From NCBI GenBank assembly GCA_035560235.1, contig DATMAG010000093.1, positions 1-64,000 of the forward strand: 64,000 nt of DNA, given 5' to 3'. A model generated the notes under the pieces. It was not told where the DNA came from. It did not search any database and worked only from the letters and a program-made list of their open reading frames with translations. Within the stretch, counting starts at the first letter, position 1. Each line of letters starts with the position of its first letter. The translations under genes were made by a program, and so were the position numbers. This document shows, piece after piece, positions 15,966-24,076 of this stretch. This stretch comes from DASRDU01 sp035560235 (GTDB taxonomy: Bacteria; Acidobacteriota; Blastocatellia; RBC074).

Positions 15966-16667
15966 ATGAAAATACTTCGCAGGCTGACTCTGTCTGCCCT
16001 CTGTCTCCTGGCACTGTCAGTCCCGGCCCTGGCGCAAACGGCGCAGGTAGCCGGGGAATGGGATCTCACCATCACTTCGCCGCAGGGCAGCAATACGACT
16101 CGCGCCGTTCTCAAACAGGAGGGTGACAAGATTACCGGCGTCTTCAGGGGGCAGCGCGGTGAACTGCCGCTGCAGGGCTCCGTTACGGGCAAAGAAATCA
16201 AGGTGACCTTCACAGTCAGGTTTCAGGACAACGATCTGCCGATCACGCTCAAGGGCAATGTGGACGGTGACACGATGAAGGGCACGGCTGATTTTGGCGG
16301 GTTTGCCGAAGGCGAATGGTCAGGCAAACGCGCCGAAGCAGCGGCAGCAGCGGGCGGCGCGGCGGCTTCGTCCGAAAAGATTGACGTAACCGGCACGTGG
16401 GCTGTTGAAGTCGAAACCTCTGCCGGTTCCGGCTCGCCGACCTTCACCTTCAAACAGGATGGCGAAAATCTGACCGGGCAGTACAAGGGACAGCTCGGTG
16501 AAGCTCCGGTCAAAGGCACAGTCAAAGGCAATGAGATTACCTTCTCAATCGAAGTCAGCCAGGGGACGGTGGTCTACAAGGGAAAGATCGAGAACGGCCT
16601 GATGAAAGGCACAGTCTCGCTCGGCGATCTGGGTTCCGGCACGTGGACCGGGAAGCGAAAACAGTAA
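15966..16667 (+). CDS. Secreted protein with two tandem beta-rich repeats, function unknown
   Basis: Protein of 233 residues with a Sec signal peptide (LTLSALCLLALSVPALAQ). Two homologous halves, about residues 28-123 and 137-231, are joined by an Ala/Gly-rich linker. Each runs G-x-W-x-[LV]-x-[IV]-x-[ST] ... LKQEGDKITGVFRGQRGE in the first and FKQDGENLTGQYKGQLGE in the second, and each ends with GEWSGKR or GTWTGKR. The pattern suggests a periplasmic small beta-barrel domain that was duplicated internally; lipocalin-like folds are a possibility. I cannot name a function. It converges with the zinc-ribbon gene, whose stop is 12 bases away. Confidence 0.8.
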   Translation: MKILRRLTLSALCLLALSVPALAQTAQVAGEWDLTITSPQGSNTTRAVLKQEGDKITGVFRGQRGELPLQGSVTGKEIKVTFTVRFQDNDLPITLKGNVDGDTMKGTADFGGFAEGEWSGKRAEAAAAAGGAAASSEKIDVTGTWAVEVETSAGSGSPTFTFKQDGENLTGQYKGQLGEAPVKGTVKGNEITFSIEVSQGTVVYKGKIENGLMKGTVSLGDLGSGTWTGKRKQ

Positions 16668-16679
16668 GTCGCGCACCTT

Positions 16680-17693
16680 TCAGCGAACGAGCGAGGCGGC
16701 TTTTTTGCCGACGTTTTTGAAGAACCGCAGAGGCCATCTGACTCCGGCCTGGAGCGGTTTTTCCTTCTTTCGTGACTGAACCGTTCCGGCGCTCTGCTGC
16801 ATCGGCTTCGCTCCCTCGCTTCTGTGCAACGCTTCAGGCTGATCTGACTGGAAGACGCGGCGCGGCCTTGAATGCACTGTGGGCGCGGCCGCCGGACGAG
16901 CAGGAGCGGGAGTGACTGTTCTGACAGGAGGCGCAGGCGAGGCTGTCGGTGATGCGCCCGGCCTGCGCGTCACTGTCGGAGCCGGACGCAGGGCCTTCAC
17001 TCCGATTGAGAGCCGGTTGAGAGGTGCAGCAACAGGCTGGCCGGCTGATGATGAATTCCGTGTTTCTTCTGTCGGAGAGGCTGACGGGGAAAATGAACTT
17101 TGCGGGCGAGCGGCCTCTGAAGCCATTGTGCTGACCACGCTCGCTTCATTGCTGAGCTGAAGTTTGTCCGGCTGCGAATTGTGATTTGATCCGGCTCTCA
17201 GCCAGAGCACTGAGACTACTACCGGAATTGCGGCGAGCAATGCCAGCGCGCTGCGGCTGAACCTTCGCCGGGCCGGAGCGGCAGGTTGTGGCGGCGGTTC
17301 GACGCGGGCGACGGGCTTTTCATTCTGCTCGCGTTTCTCAGGCGGCGCAGCCTCAGGCAGTTCAGCGAAGCTTCCATTCACGATCGCCTTCAGTTCGGCT
17401 TCGCAGTCAGAACAGAAACTCTGCTCTGCTTCGATCAGGCAGCCGCATCCGGCGCAGTGAGTCTTCATTTTCAGCAGATCAGTGTAAGACCAGGCTACGG
17501 CGCATTCGCTCACCTCCTTCAGATCGAAGCCTTCAGGAAAGACTCCGCAGCCGGGACACTGGCCATCCCGCGTCAGCGCCATCTCGCGGTGACATTTCGG
17601 ACAGTATGCCACCTCGCCTGACAGCATCCGCCCGCAGTATTCACAGTAAACTGCCAGAGCCTCATTCTCAAACTCACAAACTGAACACTGCAT
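16680..17693 (-). CDS. Zinc-ribbon membrane protein with Pro/Ala/Ser-rich tail
   Basis: Protein of 337 residues from the ATG at 17691-17693, which has GGAGG 5 bases upstream; the longer reading uses TTG. Residues 1-115 contain four CxxC pairs (CSVCEFE, CEYCGRM, CPKCHRE, CPGCGVF) and then CAGCGCLIEAEQSFCSDCE, giving two to three zinc ribbons. A Pro-rich linker leads to one transmembrane segment (SALALLAAIPVVVSVLWL, about residues 150-167). A low-complexity tail with many Pro, Ala, Ser, Arg and Lys residues follows. The layout resembles bacterial zinc-ribbon proteins of unknown role. Topology would put the zinc ribbons in the cytoplasm. Confidence 0.8.
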   Translation of the reverse strand: MQCSVCEFENEALAVYCEYCGRMLSGEVAYCPKCHREMALTRDGQCPGCGVFPEGFDLKEVSECAVAWSYTDLLKMKTHCAGCGCLIEAEQSFCSDCEAELKAIVNGSFAELPEAAPPEKREQNEKPVARVEPPPQPAAPARRRFSRSALALLAAIPVVVSVLWLRAGSNHNSQPDKLQLSNEASVVSTMASEAARPQSSFSPSASPTEETRNSSSAGQPVAAPLNRLSIGVKALRPAPTVTRRPGASPTASPAPPVRTVTPAPARPAAAPTVHSRPRRVFQSDQPEALHRSEGAKPMQQSAGTVQSRKKEKPLQAGVRWPLRFFKNVGKKAASLVR

Positions 17694-17856
17694 GAAGCCC
17701 TCCAAAGACTCGCGACTCAGAAGCAGTAACGTGTCCGACCGAACGGAACGCTGTCAGAATTAAAACCGGATTTCACAGGGGAGTAATCGGATTTTAGCAC
17801 AGAGCCGGGAACCGGCATCAATACCTCCCCATAAGCAATGACCTCAGGTCAGGACA

Positions 17857-17965
17857 AAGAGAGATGACGGAACAAACGGAAATAACGGAACAAACGAAAA
17901 AGACCTGAACCTGGCCCGAACTTTTCGCCTGTTCCGTTCCTTTCGTTTGTTCCGTCATCTCTCTT
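17857..17965. repeat. Long intergenic inverted repeat
   Basis: Outer arms of 22 bases match perfectly (17857-17878 and 17944-17965, AAGAGAGATGACGGAACAAACG and its complement). Inner arms continue the pairing imperfectly (ACGGAACAAACGAAAA with CTTTTCGCCTGTTCCGTT). Within each arm ACGGAACAAACG-type units are repeated, so it is a tandem repeat facing its inverse. It lies downstream of nothing obvious and upstream of the zinc-ribbon gene, after the polymerase stop in leftward reading. It may double as a terminator for the leftward polymerase transcript. Confidence 0.75.
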
Positions 17966-17989
17966 CCTGCCTCCAGCCTGCGACCGGAT

Positions 17990-19744
17990 TTATTTCACCC
18001 AGGCATCGGTGATCTTTGCCTCAGCCACCACCGGCACGGCCCGCAGAAACTCCTTTGCGGCAAGGATCATGTTTTCAGAAACGAGCGGCGCAATCTCTGC
18101 GGCAATGGCGGCATCGCATTCGATGACGAGTTCATCGTGAATGCTGTTGATGATCTGTGCGCTGCGGCCCGCAAGCGCCGTGTCAACCAGTTTAATGGCC
18201 TGCTTGAGAATGTCGCTTGAGGTTCCCTGAATCGGCGCGTTCCTGGCCACGCGGCGCAGCGCGGCAAGCTGTGTGTGATCGCCCGCATCGAAGCGGTGAA
18301 TCCATAACCGGCCCGCGGCGGTGCGGCTGCGGCTTTCGCGCACGGCCATCTCGGCGGTGAAGCGCAGCCAGCGTTCGATGCCCGCGTAGGTCTTGAAATA
18401 ACGATCCATCATCCTGCCGGCCTCTTCGACCGAAATGTCGAGCATTCCGGCCAGGCCGTCCGCGCCCATGCCGTAAATGATCCCGTAATTGAGCCGCTTC
18501 GCCATCTCGCGCTGTTCCGCCGTCACCTCAGCGAGCGGAATGCGCAGCATCTGCGAAGCTGTCGTGCGATGCAGATCCTCGCCCGAAGTGAAGGCCTGCA
18601 TCAGCACCGGATCGCGCGCAAAGTCGGTCAGAATACGCAGCTCGATCTGCGAATAATCGGCCACGATCAGCTTGCGGCCTTCGGGCGCGCGAAAGCACGA
18701 ACGATATTCGACCGTGTGCGGAATCTGCTGCAGGCTCGGCTGCGTGCAGGTCATCCGCCCCGTCGGCGTCCCGATCTGTCTGAAGTTTGCGTGAATGCGT
18801 CCGGTGACGGGGTTGATGTATTCGAGAATGTTTTCGCCGTAAGAGCTGAGCGCCTTGTTCAGATGGCGATATTCCGAGAGCAGTTCCAGCACCGGGTACT
18901 GTTTCGCCATCTTCTGCAGCCGCCATTCGCGCGTGTCGTCAAGTTTGATGCCCATGCGACCGAGCGCATCCTTCACCTGCTGCGGGCTGTCCAGGTTGAT
19001 CTGCGGCGCGGTGGCAAAGAGGCTCATCTGAGTCGCGCCGCCGTTGAGCGCGTGCTGAAGCTCATCCGCGACACGCGCGTGTTTTTCTCTGACCCGCTCG
19101 ATCTGTGAGCGCCAGCATTGCGCATCCAGATAAACCCCGGCCAGTTCCATCGCGGCAATCGGCACCACGCAGTCGAACTCAAGCTGCGCGACATACTCCA
19201 GTTCCAGTTCCTTCAGCCGCTCAGCAAGCTTTTCCTGCAGCGCCAGCACCACCATCGCATCCAGCGCGGCATATTCAAGCTGATACTCGCTCAGTTCGCC
19301 GCTCCAGTCGCTCGTCTGCGCTTGCTTGTCGAGCGGCCAGCCGAGGTGCCGCTTCACAGCCATCTCCAGGCTGTGCCGGTCATCCTCATTGCCCGCGCTG
19401 ATGAGCTGGCTGGCAAGCATCGTGTCAAAGACGCCGCCGAGTCGCACGCCGTAATGCTTCATCAGGAACTCAGCATCGAATTTGGCGTTGTGCGCAATCT
19501 TGACCGGCTTCGGCGCGGCCAGCACTTCGAGCACCGGCGCAAGTTGTCCGCGGTCAAAACAGAAACAGTCAATCACGAAGCACGCGTCAGCCGCAGCCAG
19601 CTGAATCAGCCGCAGCCGCGCCGTGTGCGGATCAAGGCCTGTCGTTTCAGTGTCGAAGCCGACCAGTTCAGCGCCGCGCAGTTTCTCAGCCGCTTCTGCC
19701 ACCTCGGCAGGCCGCGTAACCAGTTTGTAATCCTTCTTGTTCAT
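17990..19744 (-). CDS. Bifunctional 3'-5' exonuclease / family-A DNA polymerase lacking the 5' nuclease
   Basis: Protein of 584 residues, much shorter than Pol I because the 5'-3' nuclease domain is absent. The DEDDy exonuclease covers about residues 1-190: VGFDTETTGL, HNAKFDAEFL and YAALDA. The polymerase domain has motif A VADYSQIELRIL, motif B REMAKRLNYGIIYGMG and motif C INSIHDELVIEC. All catalytic acids are present. Such stand-alone exo/pol enzymes occur beside a separate full Pol I in several phyla and probably serve repair or gap filling. The start ATG lies 6 bases after the MFS stop, so the two are probably one transcript. Confidence 0.92.
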   Translation of the reverse strand: MNKKDYKLVTRPAEVAEAAEKLRGAELVGFDTETTGLDPHTARLRLIQLAAADACFVIDCFCFDRGQLAPVLEVLAAPKPVKIAHNAKFDAEFLMKHYGVRLGGVFDTMLASQLISAGNEDDRHSLEMAVKRHLGWPLDKQAQTSDWSGELSEYQLEYAALDAMVVLALQEKLAERLKELELEYVAQLEFDCVVPIAAMELAGVYLDAQCWRSQIERVREKHARVADELQHALNGGATQMSLFATAPQINLDSPQQVKDALGRMGIKLDDTREWRLQKMAKQYPVLELLSEYRHLNKALSSYGENILEYINPVTGRIHANFRQIGTPTGRMTCTQPSLQQIPHTVEYRSCFRAPEGRKLIVADYSQIELRILTDFARDPVLMQAFTSGEDLHRTTASQMLRIPLAEVTAEQREMAKRLNYGIIYGMGADGLAGMLDISVEEAGRMMDRYFKTYAGIERWLRFTAEMAVRESRSRTAAGRLWIHRFDAGDHTQLAALRRVARNAPIQGTSSDILKQAIKLVDTALAGRSAQIINSIHDELVIECDAAIAAEIAPLVSENMILAAKEFLRAVPVVAEAKITDAWVK

Positions 19745-19750
19745 TTCAAA

Positions 19751-21040
19751 TCAGCGACCGAAGCTGCCGCTTTGTTCACTCCTGACAGTCATCAGCAGTC
19801 CGGCGGCAATCAGACTGACCACTGCGCTTGAGAGCAGGGCCGTTTCTGCGCCGAAGCTCTGCCAAAGCAGCCCCAGAATCAGGCTCGCGGGCAGCGCCGT
19901 GATGCCGATGACCAGATGATACAGACCGAAGGCCGTGCCGCGCTGCTCTCTGGCGACGAGATCAGTCACCATCGCTTTCTCGACGCCTTCAGTCAGGCCG
20001 AAGTAAAAACCGTAAATCGCAAACAGCGTCCACATGGCCGCGCTGGTGTCACAGAAAGCGAAGCCGCAGTAGATCGCGGCATAGAGCATCCATCCGCTGA
20101 TGATCACCGGGCGGCGGCCCAGGCGATCTGAAAGTCCTCCGCCGACGAGCGAACTCAGCGCCTTCGTCACATGCAGCAGCGCCCACAACAGCGGAATCAT
20201 CGCTGCGCTGATGCCGCTCTGCTGCGCGCGCAGCAGCAGGAACGCATCGCTCGAACAGGTGAGCGTAAAGAGCGCCAGGATGCCGAGAAATTTTTTGAAC
20301 TCGGGATTGAACGCCGCCCGGTGAAATCCGGCGAGCGGCGGCATCTCAGGCGCAGCGTCCGCGATTTCATCCGGCTCCCGCTGTTCGCGCACCGCAAGGA
20401 TCAGAATCAGCAGCCCGGCGAGGGCCGGAATGGCCGCCATCCAGAAGACGCGGCGGTAATCGCCTGCAAAGATCAGCGCCAGCCACGCCCCGGCCAGCGA
20501 GCCGACAATCGCGCCCGTGTGATCCATCGCGCGATGAAAACCGAAAGCCAGACCCCGCTGATCCTCACGCGCCGCATCTGCAATCATCGCATCGCGCGGC
20601 GAGCTGCGAATGCCCTTGCCGATGCGGTCAATGAATCGCAGGCCCAGCACCTGCCACGCCGACGCGGCCAGGGCGAGCAGCGGCCTGATGAGCGAGGCCG
20701 TGCCATACCCGGCCACGACCAGCAGCTTGCGATGCCCGAGGCGATCAGAGAGCCATCCGGCAAAAAGCTTCAGCAGACTTGATGTGCTTTCGGCAACTCC
20801 CTCGATCAGGCCGACGGCAGCGACGCTCGCGCCCAGCGTCGAAGTGATGAAGAGCGGCAGCAGCGGATAGATGATTTCGCTGCTCGCATCGTTGAAGAGG
20901 CTGACCAGACCAAGCGCAATCACATTGCGGGGGAGCGAGGAGAGGCGGAGTGCAGAGAGAGCGCGGAACTGTCGAGCCGGGGAGTTATTCTGAACAGTCG
21001 CACTTCCCGGATCAAACCTCTGTTTGTCGTTACCTTTCAT
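19751..21040 (-). CDS. Major facilitator superfamily transporter
   Basis: Protein of 429 residues with about 12 hydrophobic segments after a 37-residue polar N-terminus. The MFS loop 2-3 signature appears as GWLSDRLGHRKLLVVAGYG and its counterpart in the second half as GGLSDRLGRRPVIISGW. The segment DRIGKGIRSSPRDAMIAD is typical of a subgroup annotated as drug- or metal-resistance MFS permeases. Substrate is not predictable. The gene sits between rhomboid (15-base gap) and the polymerase (6-base gap) in one leftward run. Confidence 0.9.
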   Translation of the reverse strand: MKGNDKQRFDPGSATVQNNSPARQFRALSALRLSSLPRNVIALGLVSLFNDASSEIIYPLLPLFITSTLGASVAAVGLIEGVAESTSSLLKLFAGWLSDRLGHRKLLVVAGYGTASLIRPLLALAASAWQVLGLRFIDRIGKGIRSSPRDAMIADAAREDQRGLAFGFHRAMDHTGAIVGSLAGAWLALIFAGDYRRVFWMAAIPALAGLLILILAVREQREPDEIADAAPEMPPLAGFHRAAFNPEFKKFLGILALFTLTCSSDAFLLLRAQQSGISAAMIPLLWALLHVTKALSSLVGGGLSDRLGRRPVIISGWMLYAAIYCGFAFCDTSAAMWTLFAIYGFYFGLTEGVEKAMVTDLVAREQRGTAFGLYHLVIGITALPASLILGLLWQSFGAETALLSSAVVSLIAAGLLMTVRSEQSGSFGR

Positions 21041-21055
21041 TGTTCCGCATCCGGT

Positions 21056-21805
21056 TCAGCGCTGCCAGTAATCATCGTAATGACCGGCGCGGCGCGGCGC
21101 TTCAGGATTGCGGAAGAGAAAGACCAGCACCAGCCCGGCCACAAAACCGCCGATGTGCGCCATATAGGCCACGCCGCCGCCTTCAACGCCCAGCGTGCCG
21201 AAACCGCCGATGAACTGCAGCAGCCCCCACAATCCGATCACGATGATCGCCGGCAGTTCGGTCAGCTGGCTGAAGATTCCCATCGGCACAATCACGCGCA
21301 CCCGCTGATGCGGAAACAGCACCAGATAAGCGCCCAGCACTCCGGCAATCGCGCCCGAAGCGCCGAGGCTGGGGACTTTTGAATTCGGAGAAAAGAAGAT
21401 ATGCGTGCCGCTCGCCAGCAGCCCGCAGAGCAGATAAAAGATGATGAATTTGACATGCCCCATGCGATCTTCGACGTTGTCCCCAAAGATCCAGAGATAA
21501 AGCATGTTGCCGCCGATGTGCGCCCATCCGCCGTGCATGAACATCGCAGAAAAAAGCGTCAGCCAGATCGGCACCGGCCCCGGATACTGCGGCGCACTGA
21601 CCATCCGGCCATACCGATCCATTCCGCCCGGGCTGACCAGATCAACCCCGTGCGTGATCTCATAGGGCACCACGCTGTACCCGTAAGTGAACTGATTGCT
21701 CATCAACTGATATATAAAGACCAGCACATTGATCGCAATCAGCGTCCACGTCACATACGGCGTGATGACTCGTTCAGTATTGTCATCTCCGAGCGGAAAC
21801 AGCAT
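21056..21805 (-). CDS. Rhomboid-family intramembrane serine protease
   Basis: Protein of 249 residues from the ATG at 21803-21805, preceded by GAGGAG; the longer frame runs into the upstream repeat. It has an N-terminal ITPYVTWTLIAINVLVFIYQL segment, a periplasmic loop, and the catalytic serine in LGASGAIAGVLGAYLVLFPH (GxSG). The catalytic histidine is in YMAHIGGFVAGLVLVFLF, giving the Ser-His dyad. The WAHIGGNMLYLWIFGDNVED segment is the conserved HxxxN region. It should cleave transmembrane substrates in the inner membrane; substrates are unknown. Confidence 0.95.
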   Translation of the reverse strand: MLFPLGDDNTERVITPYVTWTLIAINVLVFIYQLMSNQFTYGYSVVPYEITHGVDLVSPGGMDRYGRMVSAPQYPGPVPIWLTLFSAMFMHGGWAHIGGNMLYLWIFGDNVEDRMGHVKFIIFYLLCGLLASGTHIFFSPNSKVPSLGASGAIAGVLGAYLVLFPHQRVRVIVPMGIFSQLTELPAIIVIGLWGLLQFIGGFGTLGVEGGGVAYMAHIGGFVAGLVLVFLFRNPEAPRRAGHYDDYWQR

Positions 21806-21821
21806 CTGCCTCTCCTCGAAA

Positions 21822-21904
21822 TGCGGAGTGCGGAAGGTGTAATGCGGAATGACAAACAATCAGACTTTCAAGCTCCCGGCTGGTTTTCAATTCCGCACTC
21901 CGCA
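21822..21904. repeat. Heptamer-type inverted repeat between nadK and rhomboid gene
   Basis: TGCGGAGTGCGGAA at 21822-21835 is matched by its exact complement at 21891-21904. Additional TGCGGAA units occur at 21843-21849. The element fills the 100-base gap, abutting the nadK stop codon on one side and the ribosome-binding site of the rhomboid gene on the other. Same architecture as the elements at 23968-24075 and 42206-42313, with a different 7-base unit. Confidence 0.7.
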
Positions 21905-21905
21905 C

Positions 21906-22778
21906 TCACATATTTCCCCACTTGAGCTTCGTGCGCAGCACTTCAAAATAGTTCCGGTTCGCGGGCCGCACCAGATCGAAGGTCGTCTGACTGCGCAGCA
22001 GAATGATGCGGTCGTCCGGAGTCAGTTCAATGCTCTTCTGTCCGTCAATCGCCACCATTACATCCTCGCCGGCACGCTTGAGGGCGATTTCAACCACGCT
22101 CTCACCTGGCAGCACAACCGGACGATTCGAAAGCATATGCGGACAGATCGGCGTCAGCAGAATCGCCGACATGCTCGGATGCACAATCGGGCCACCGGCA
22201 GAAAGCGAATAGGCCGTCGAACCCGTCGGTGTGGCAATAATCATGCCATCGGCGCGAAAGCTGTTGACGAACTGTTCATCCACGAAACATTCCAGTTCGA
22301 CCATCTGCGCCCGCACGGCCCGGTTGACCACCGCATCGTTCAGGGCGCGATATGTTTCAATGATCTGCCCGTCGTGTTTGATGCCGATCTCAAGCATCAT
22401 CCGGTGGTCAAGGTCGTAACTGCCCTGCATCACGCCTTCGAGTGCCGTGAACAGTTCGGGTCGCGTAAATTCCGTCAGGTATCCGAGCCAGCCCAGGTTG
22501 ACGCCCAGCACCGGAATCCGCCGCATCCCGATCAGGCGCGAAGCGCCGAGCATCGTCCCGTCACCGCCGAGCACCACGATCAGATCGAGGTCTTCGTCCA
22601 GTTCTTCGCCATTCAGTTCGAGCGCCGGGCAGCCCACGGCCGCCGCGATGTGATCAGCCGCGTGCAGTTCGATTCCGCGCTCCCGGCACCAGCGCAGCAG
22701 ATCCTGAACGACAGCGACAGCCGCCGGTTTCTTCGGCCCGACAATGACCCCGATGGTTTCGAGTTTGAAAGGCGGCAT
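21906..22778 (-). CDS. nadK: NAD kinase
   Basis: Protein of 290 residues, normal for bacterial NadK, from the ATG at 22776-22778; the longer frame starts with TTG. The catalytic glycine-rich motif LIVVLGGDGTMLGASR lies at about 80-95, followed by NLGWLGYLTEF and the NAD-binding motif TPTGSTAYSLSAGGPIVHP. It phosphorylates NAD to NADP in the cytoplasm with ATP or polyphosphate. The C-terminus runs to the repeat element. It follows the aminotransferase gene by 91 bases on the same strand, with no clear functional link. Confidence 0.97.
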   Translation of the reverse strand: MPPFKLETIGVIVGPKKPAAVAVVQDLLRWCRERGIELHAADHIAAAVGCPALELNGEELDEDLDLIVVLGGDGTMLGASRLIGMRRIPVLGVNLGWLGYLTEFTRPELFTALEGVMQGSYDLDHRMMLEIGIKHDGQIIETYRALNDAVVNRAVRAQMVELECFVDEQFVNSFRADGMIIATPTGSTAYSLSAGGPIVHPSMSAILLTPICPHMLSNRPVVLPGESVVEIALKRAGEDVMVAIDGQKSIELTPDDRIILLRSQTTFDLVRPANRNYFEVLRTKLKWGNM

Positions 22779-22869
22779 GACGTGAACAGGAACGATCCGT
22801 AAAACAGAATAAATCAAAGTCGCGCCGCGATTGTCGCAAAGCAGTGGTCAAAAGGCAAAAGCCGCATCG

Positions 22870-23940
22870 TCAGAGCGCCCGCAAAGCCTGCGACAATCGC
22901 CGCAGCCCTTCGGCCACTTCCTCAGTCCTGATGCCGAAGCCGAGCCTGAAATGGTTCGGCATTTCAAAAAACCTGCCCGGCACAATCGAAGTTTCAGCCT
23001 GCCGCAGCCGATCGTGCAGCGCGTCGCTCGACGCCTGATTTTTCAGGCGCGGAAAGACGATCATTGTTCTTTCGGCGGTCACGCATTCCAGCACATCGCT
23101 GTGATCGCGCAGGAATGAATCCACGAGTTGTTTGTTCGGCTCAATGATCGCCCGCGCACGACTGAGCAGGTTGTCGAGATGCTGAAAGGCGATGACCGAA
23201 AGCTTGTCGCTCGGAAAGACGCCGACCGCGCCAAACAGATCATTGAGCCGCAGCATGTGCTCGGCCAGTTCAGGCGCGCACAACACCCAGCCGCACCGCA
23301 GCCCGCTTAAGCCGTAAGTTTTCGTCAGGCTGCTCGTCACAATGAACTGCCTGCCCAGATGCAGACTGACCGGCATTGCATTCTCAAACTGAATGTCGCG
23401 GTAAACCTCATCCACCAGCACCCGCGCGCCGCGTTCAGCCGCGATTTCACCGATGTGCGCCAGCGTCGCCTGATTCACCACCACGCCGGTCGGATTGTGC
23501 GGATTCGAGAGCACAATCAGTTTTGTGCGCGGCGACACCAGCCGTCGCAGTTCATCCACATCAATCTGCCAGCCGTTTTCAAAGCGCCGTTCGAAGCGTC
23601 TGATCTGCGCGCCCAGATAAGATGCCGCCGCAATGAACGGATCGTAAGCGGGCTTTTCAATCAGCACTTCATCGCCGCTTTCAAGCACCGTCGCCATTGT
23701 CAGAAAGTTGGCAAACGAAGTTCCCTGCGCCGTCACCACGCATTCAGGCTCAACTTCGTAACGCGCCGCGATGGCTTCCAGCAAAGGCCGGTAGCCATCG
23801 TGATTGCGCCCGTTGAGTTCAATGTCTTCGAGCCTGACGGGCAGATCGCCGAGTTCACACGCGAGCATGCCGCTGTTGGCCAGATTGTATTTCGCCGCCG
23901 CGTGGTACTTCGCCCACGCCATGTAGATGCTGTTTTTCAT
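22870..23940 (-). CDS. PLP-dependent aminotransferase, class I/II
   Basis: Protein of 356 residues from the ATG at 23938-23940. An alternative ATG at 23970 lies against the upstream repeat with GGAGA before it and would add 10 residues. Fold-type I features are present: VLSNPHNPTGVVV for cofactor binding, VDEVYRDIQF with the aspartate that pairs with the pyridine nitrogen, and the Schiff-base lysine in SLTKTYGLSGLRCGWV. The C-terminal arginine appears as FRLGFGIR. Substrate cannot be assigned from sequence alone; the group includes aspartate- and alanine-type enzymes. Confidence 0.9.
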   Translation of the reverse strand: MKNSIYMAWAKYHAAAKYNLANSGMLACELGDLPVRLEDIELNGRNHDGYRPLLEAIAARYEVEPECVVTAQGTSFANFLTMATVLESGDEVLIEKPAYDPFIAAASYLGAQIRRFERRFENGWQIDVDELRRLVSPRTKLIVLSNPHNPTGVVVNQATLAHIGEIAAERGARVLVDEVYRDIQFENAMPVSLHLGRQFIVTSSLTKTYGLSGLRCGWVLCAPELAEHMLRLNDLFGAVGVFPSDKLSVIAFQHLDNLLSRARAIIEPNKQLVDSFLRDHSDVLECVTAERTMIVFPRLKNQASSDALHDRLRQAETSIVPGRFFEMPNHFRLGFGIRTEEVAEGLRRLSQALRAL

Positions 23941-23967
23941 AAGGTCCGTCAACTTTTCAGTCCCGCA

Positions 23968-24075
23968 CATTCTCCATTCTCAATTATCAATTCTCCGTTA
24001 TTTCTCAGCCGGAGAGTCTGCCGGATAAGGGATGATGCAGAATAATGGAGCATTGATCTTTGAGAATGGAGAATG
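23968..24075. repeat. CATTCTC-heptamer inverted repeat between aminotransferase and APC genes
   Basis: A 35-base left arm (23968-24002) and a right arm (24041-24075) are reverse complements at about 31 of 35 positions. Both start from CATTCTCCATTCTCAA. The 38-base centre is unpaired or itself weakly structured. It occupies nearly the full gap between the APC permease stop (24077) and the aminotransferase. The CATTCTC unit is the same as in the element at 42206-42313. Confidence 0.8.
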
Positions 24076-24076
24076 C

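Noticed and set aside
15671..16213. 180-residue frame on the minus strand
   Set aside because: Overlaps the secreted duplicated-domain gene and its upstream region in antisense; no start context.
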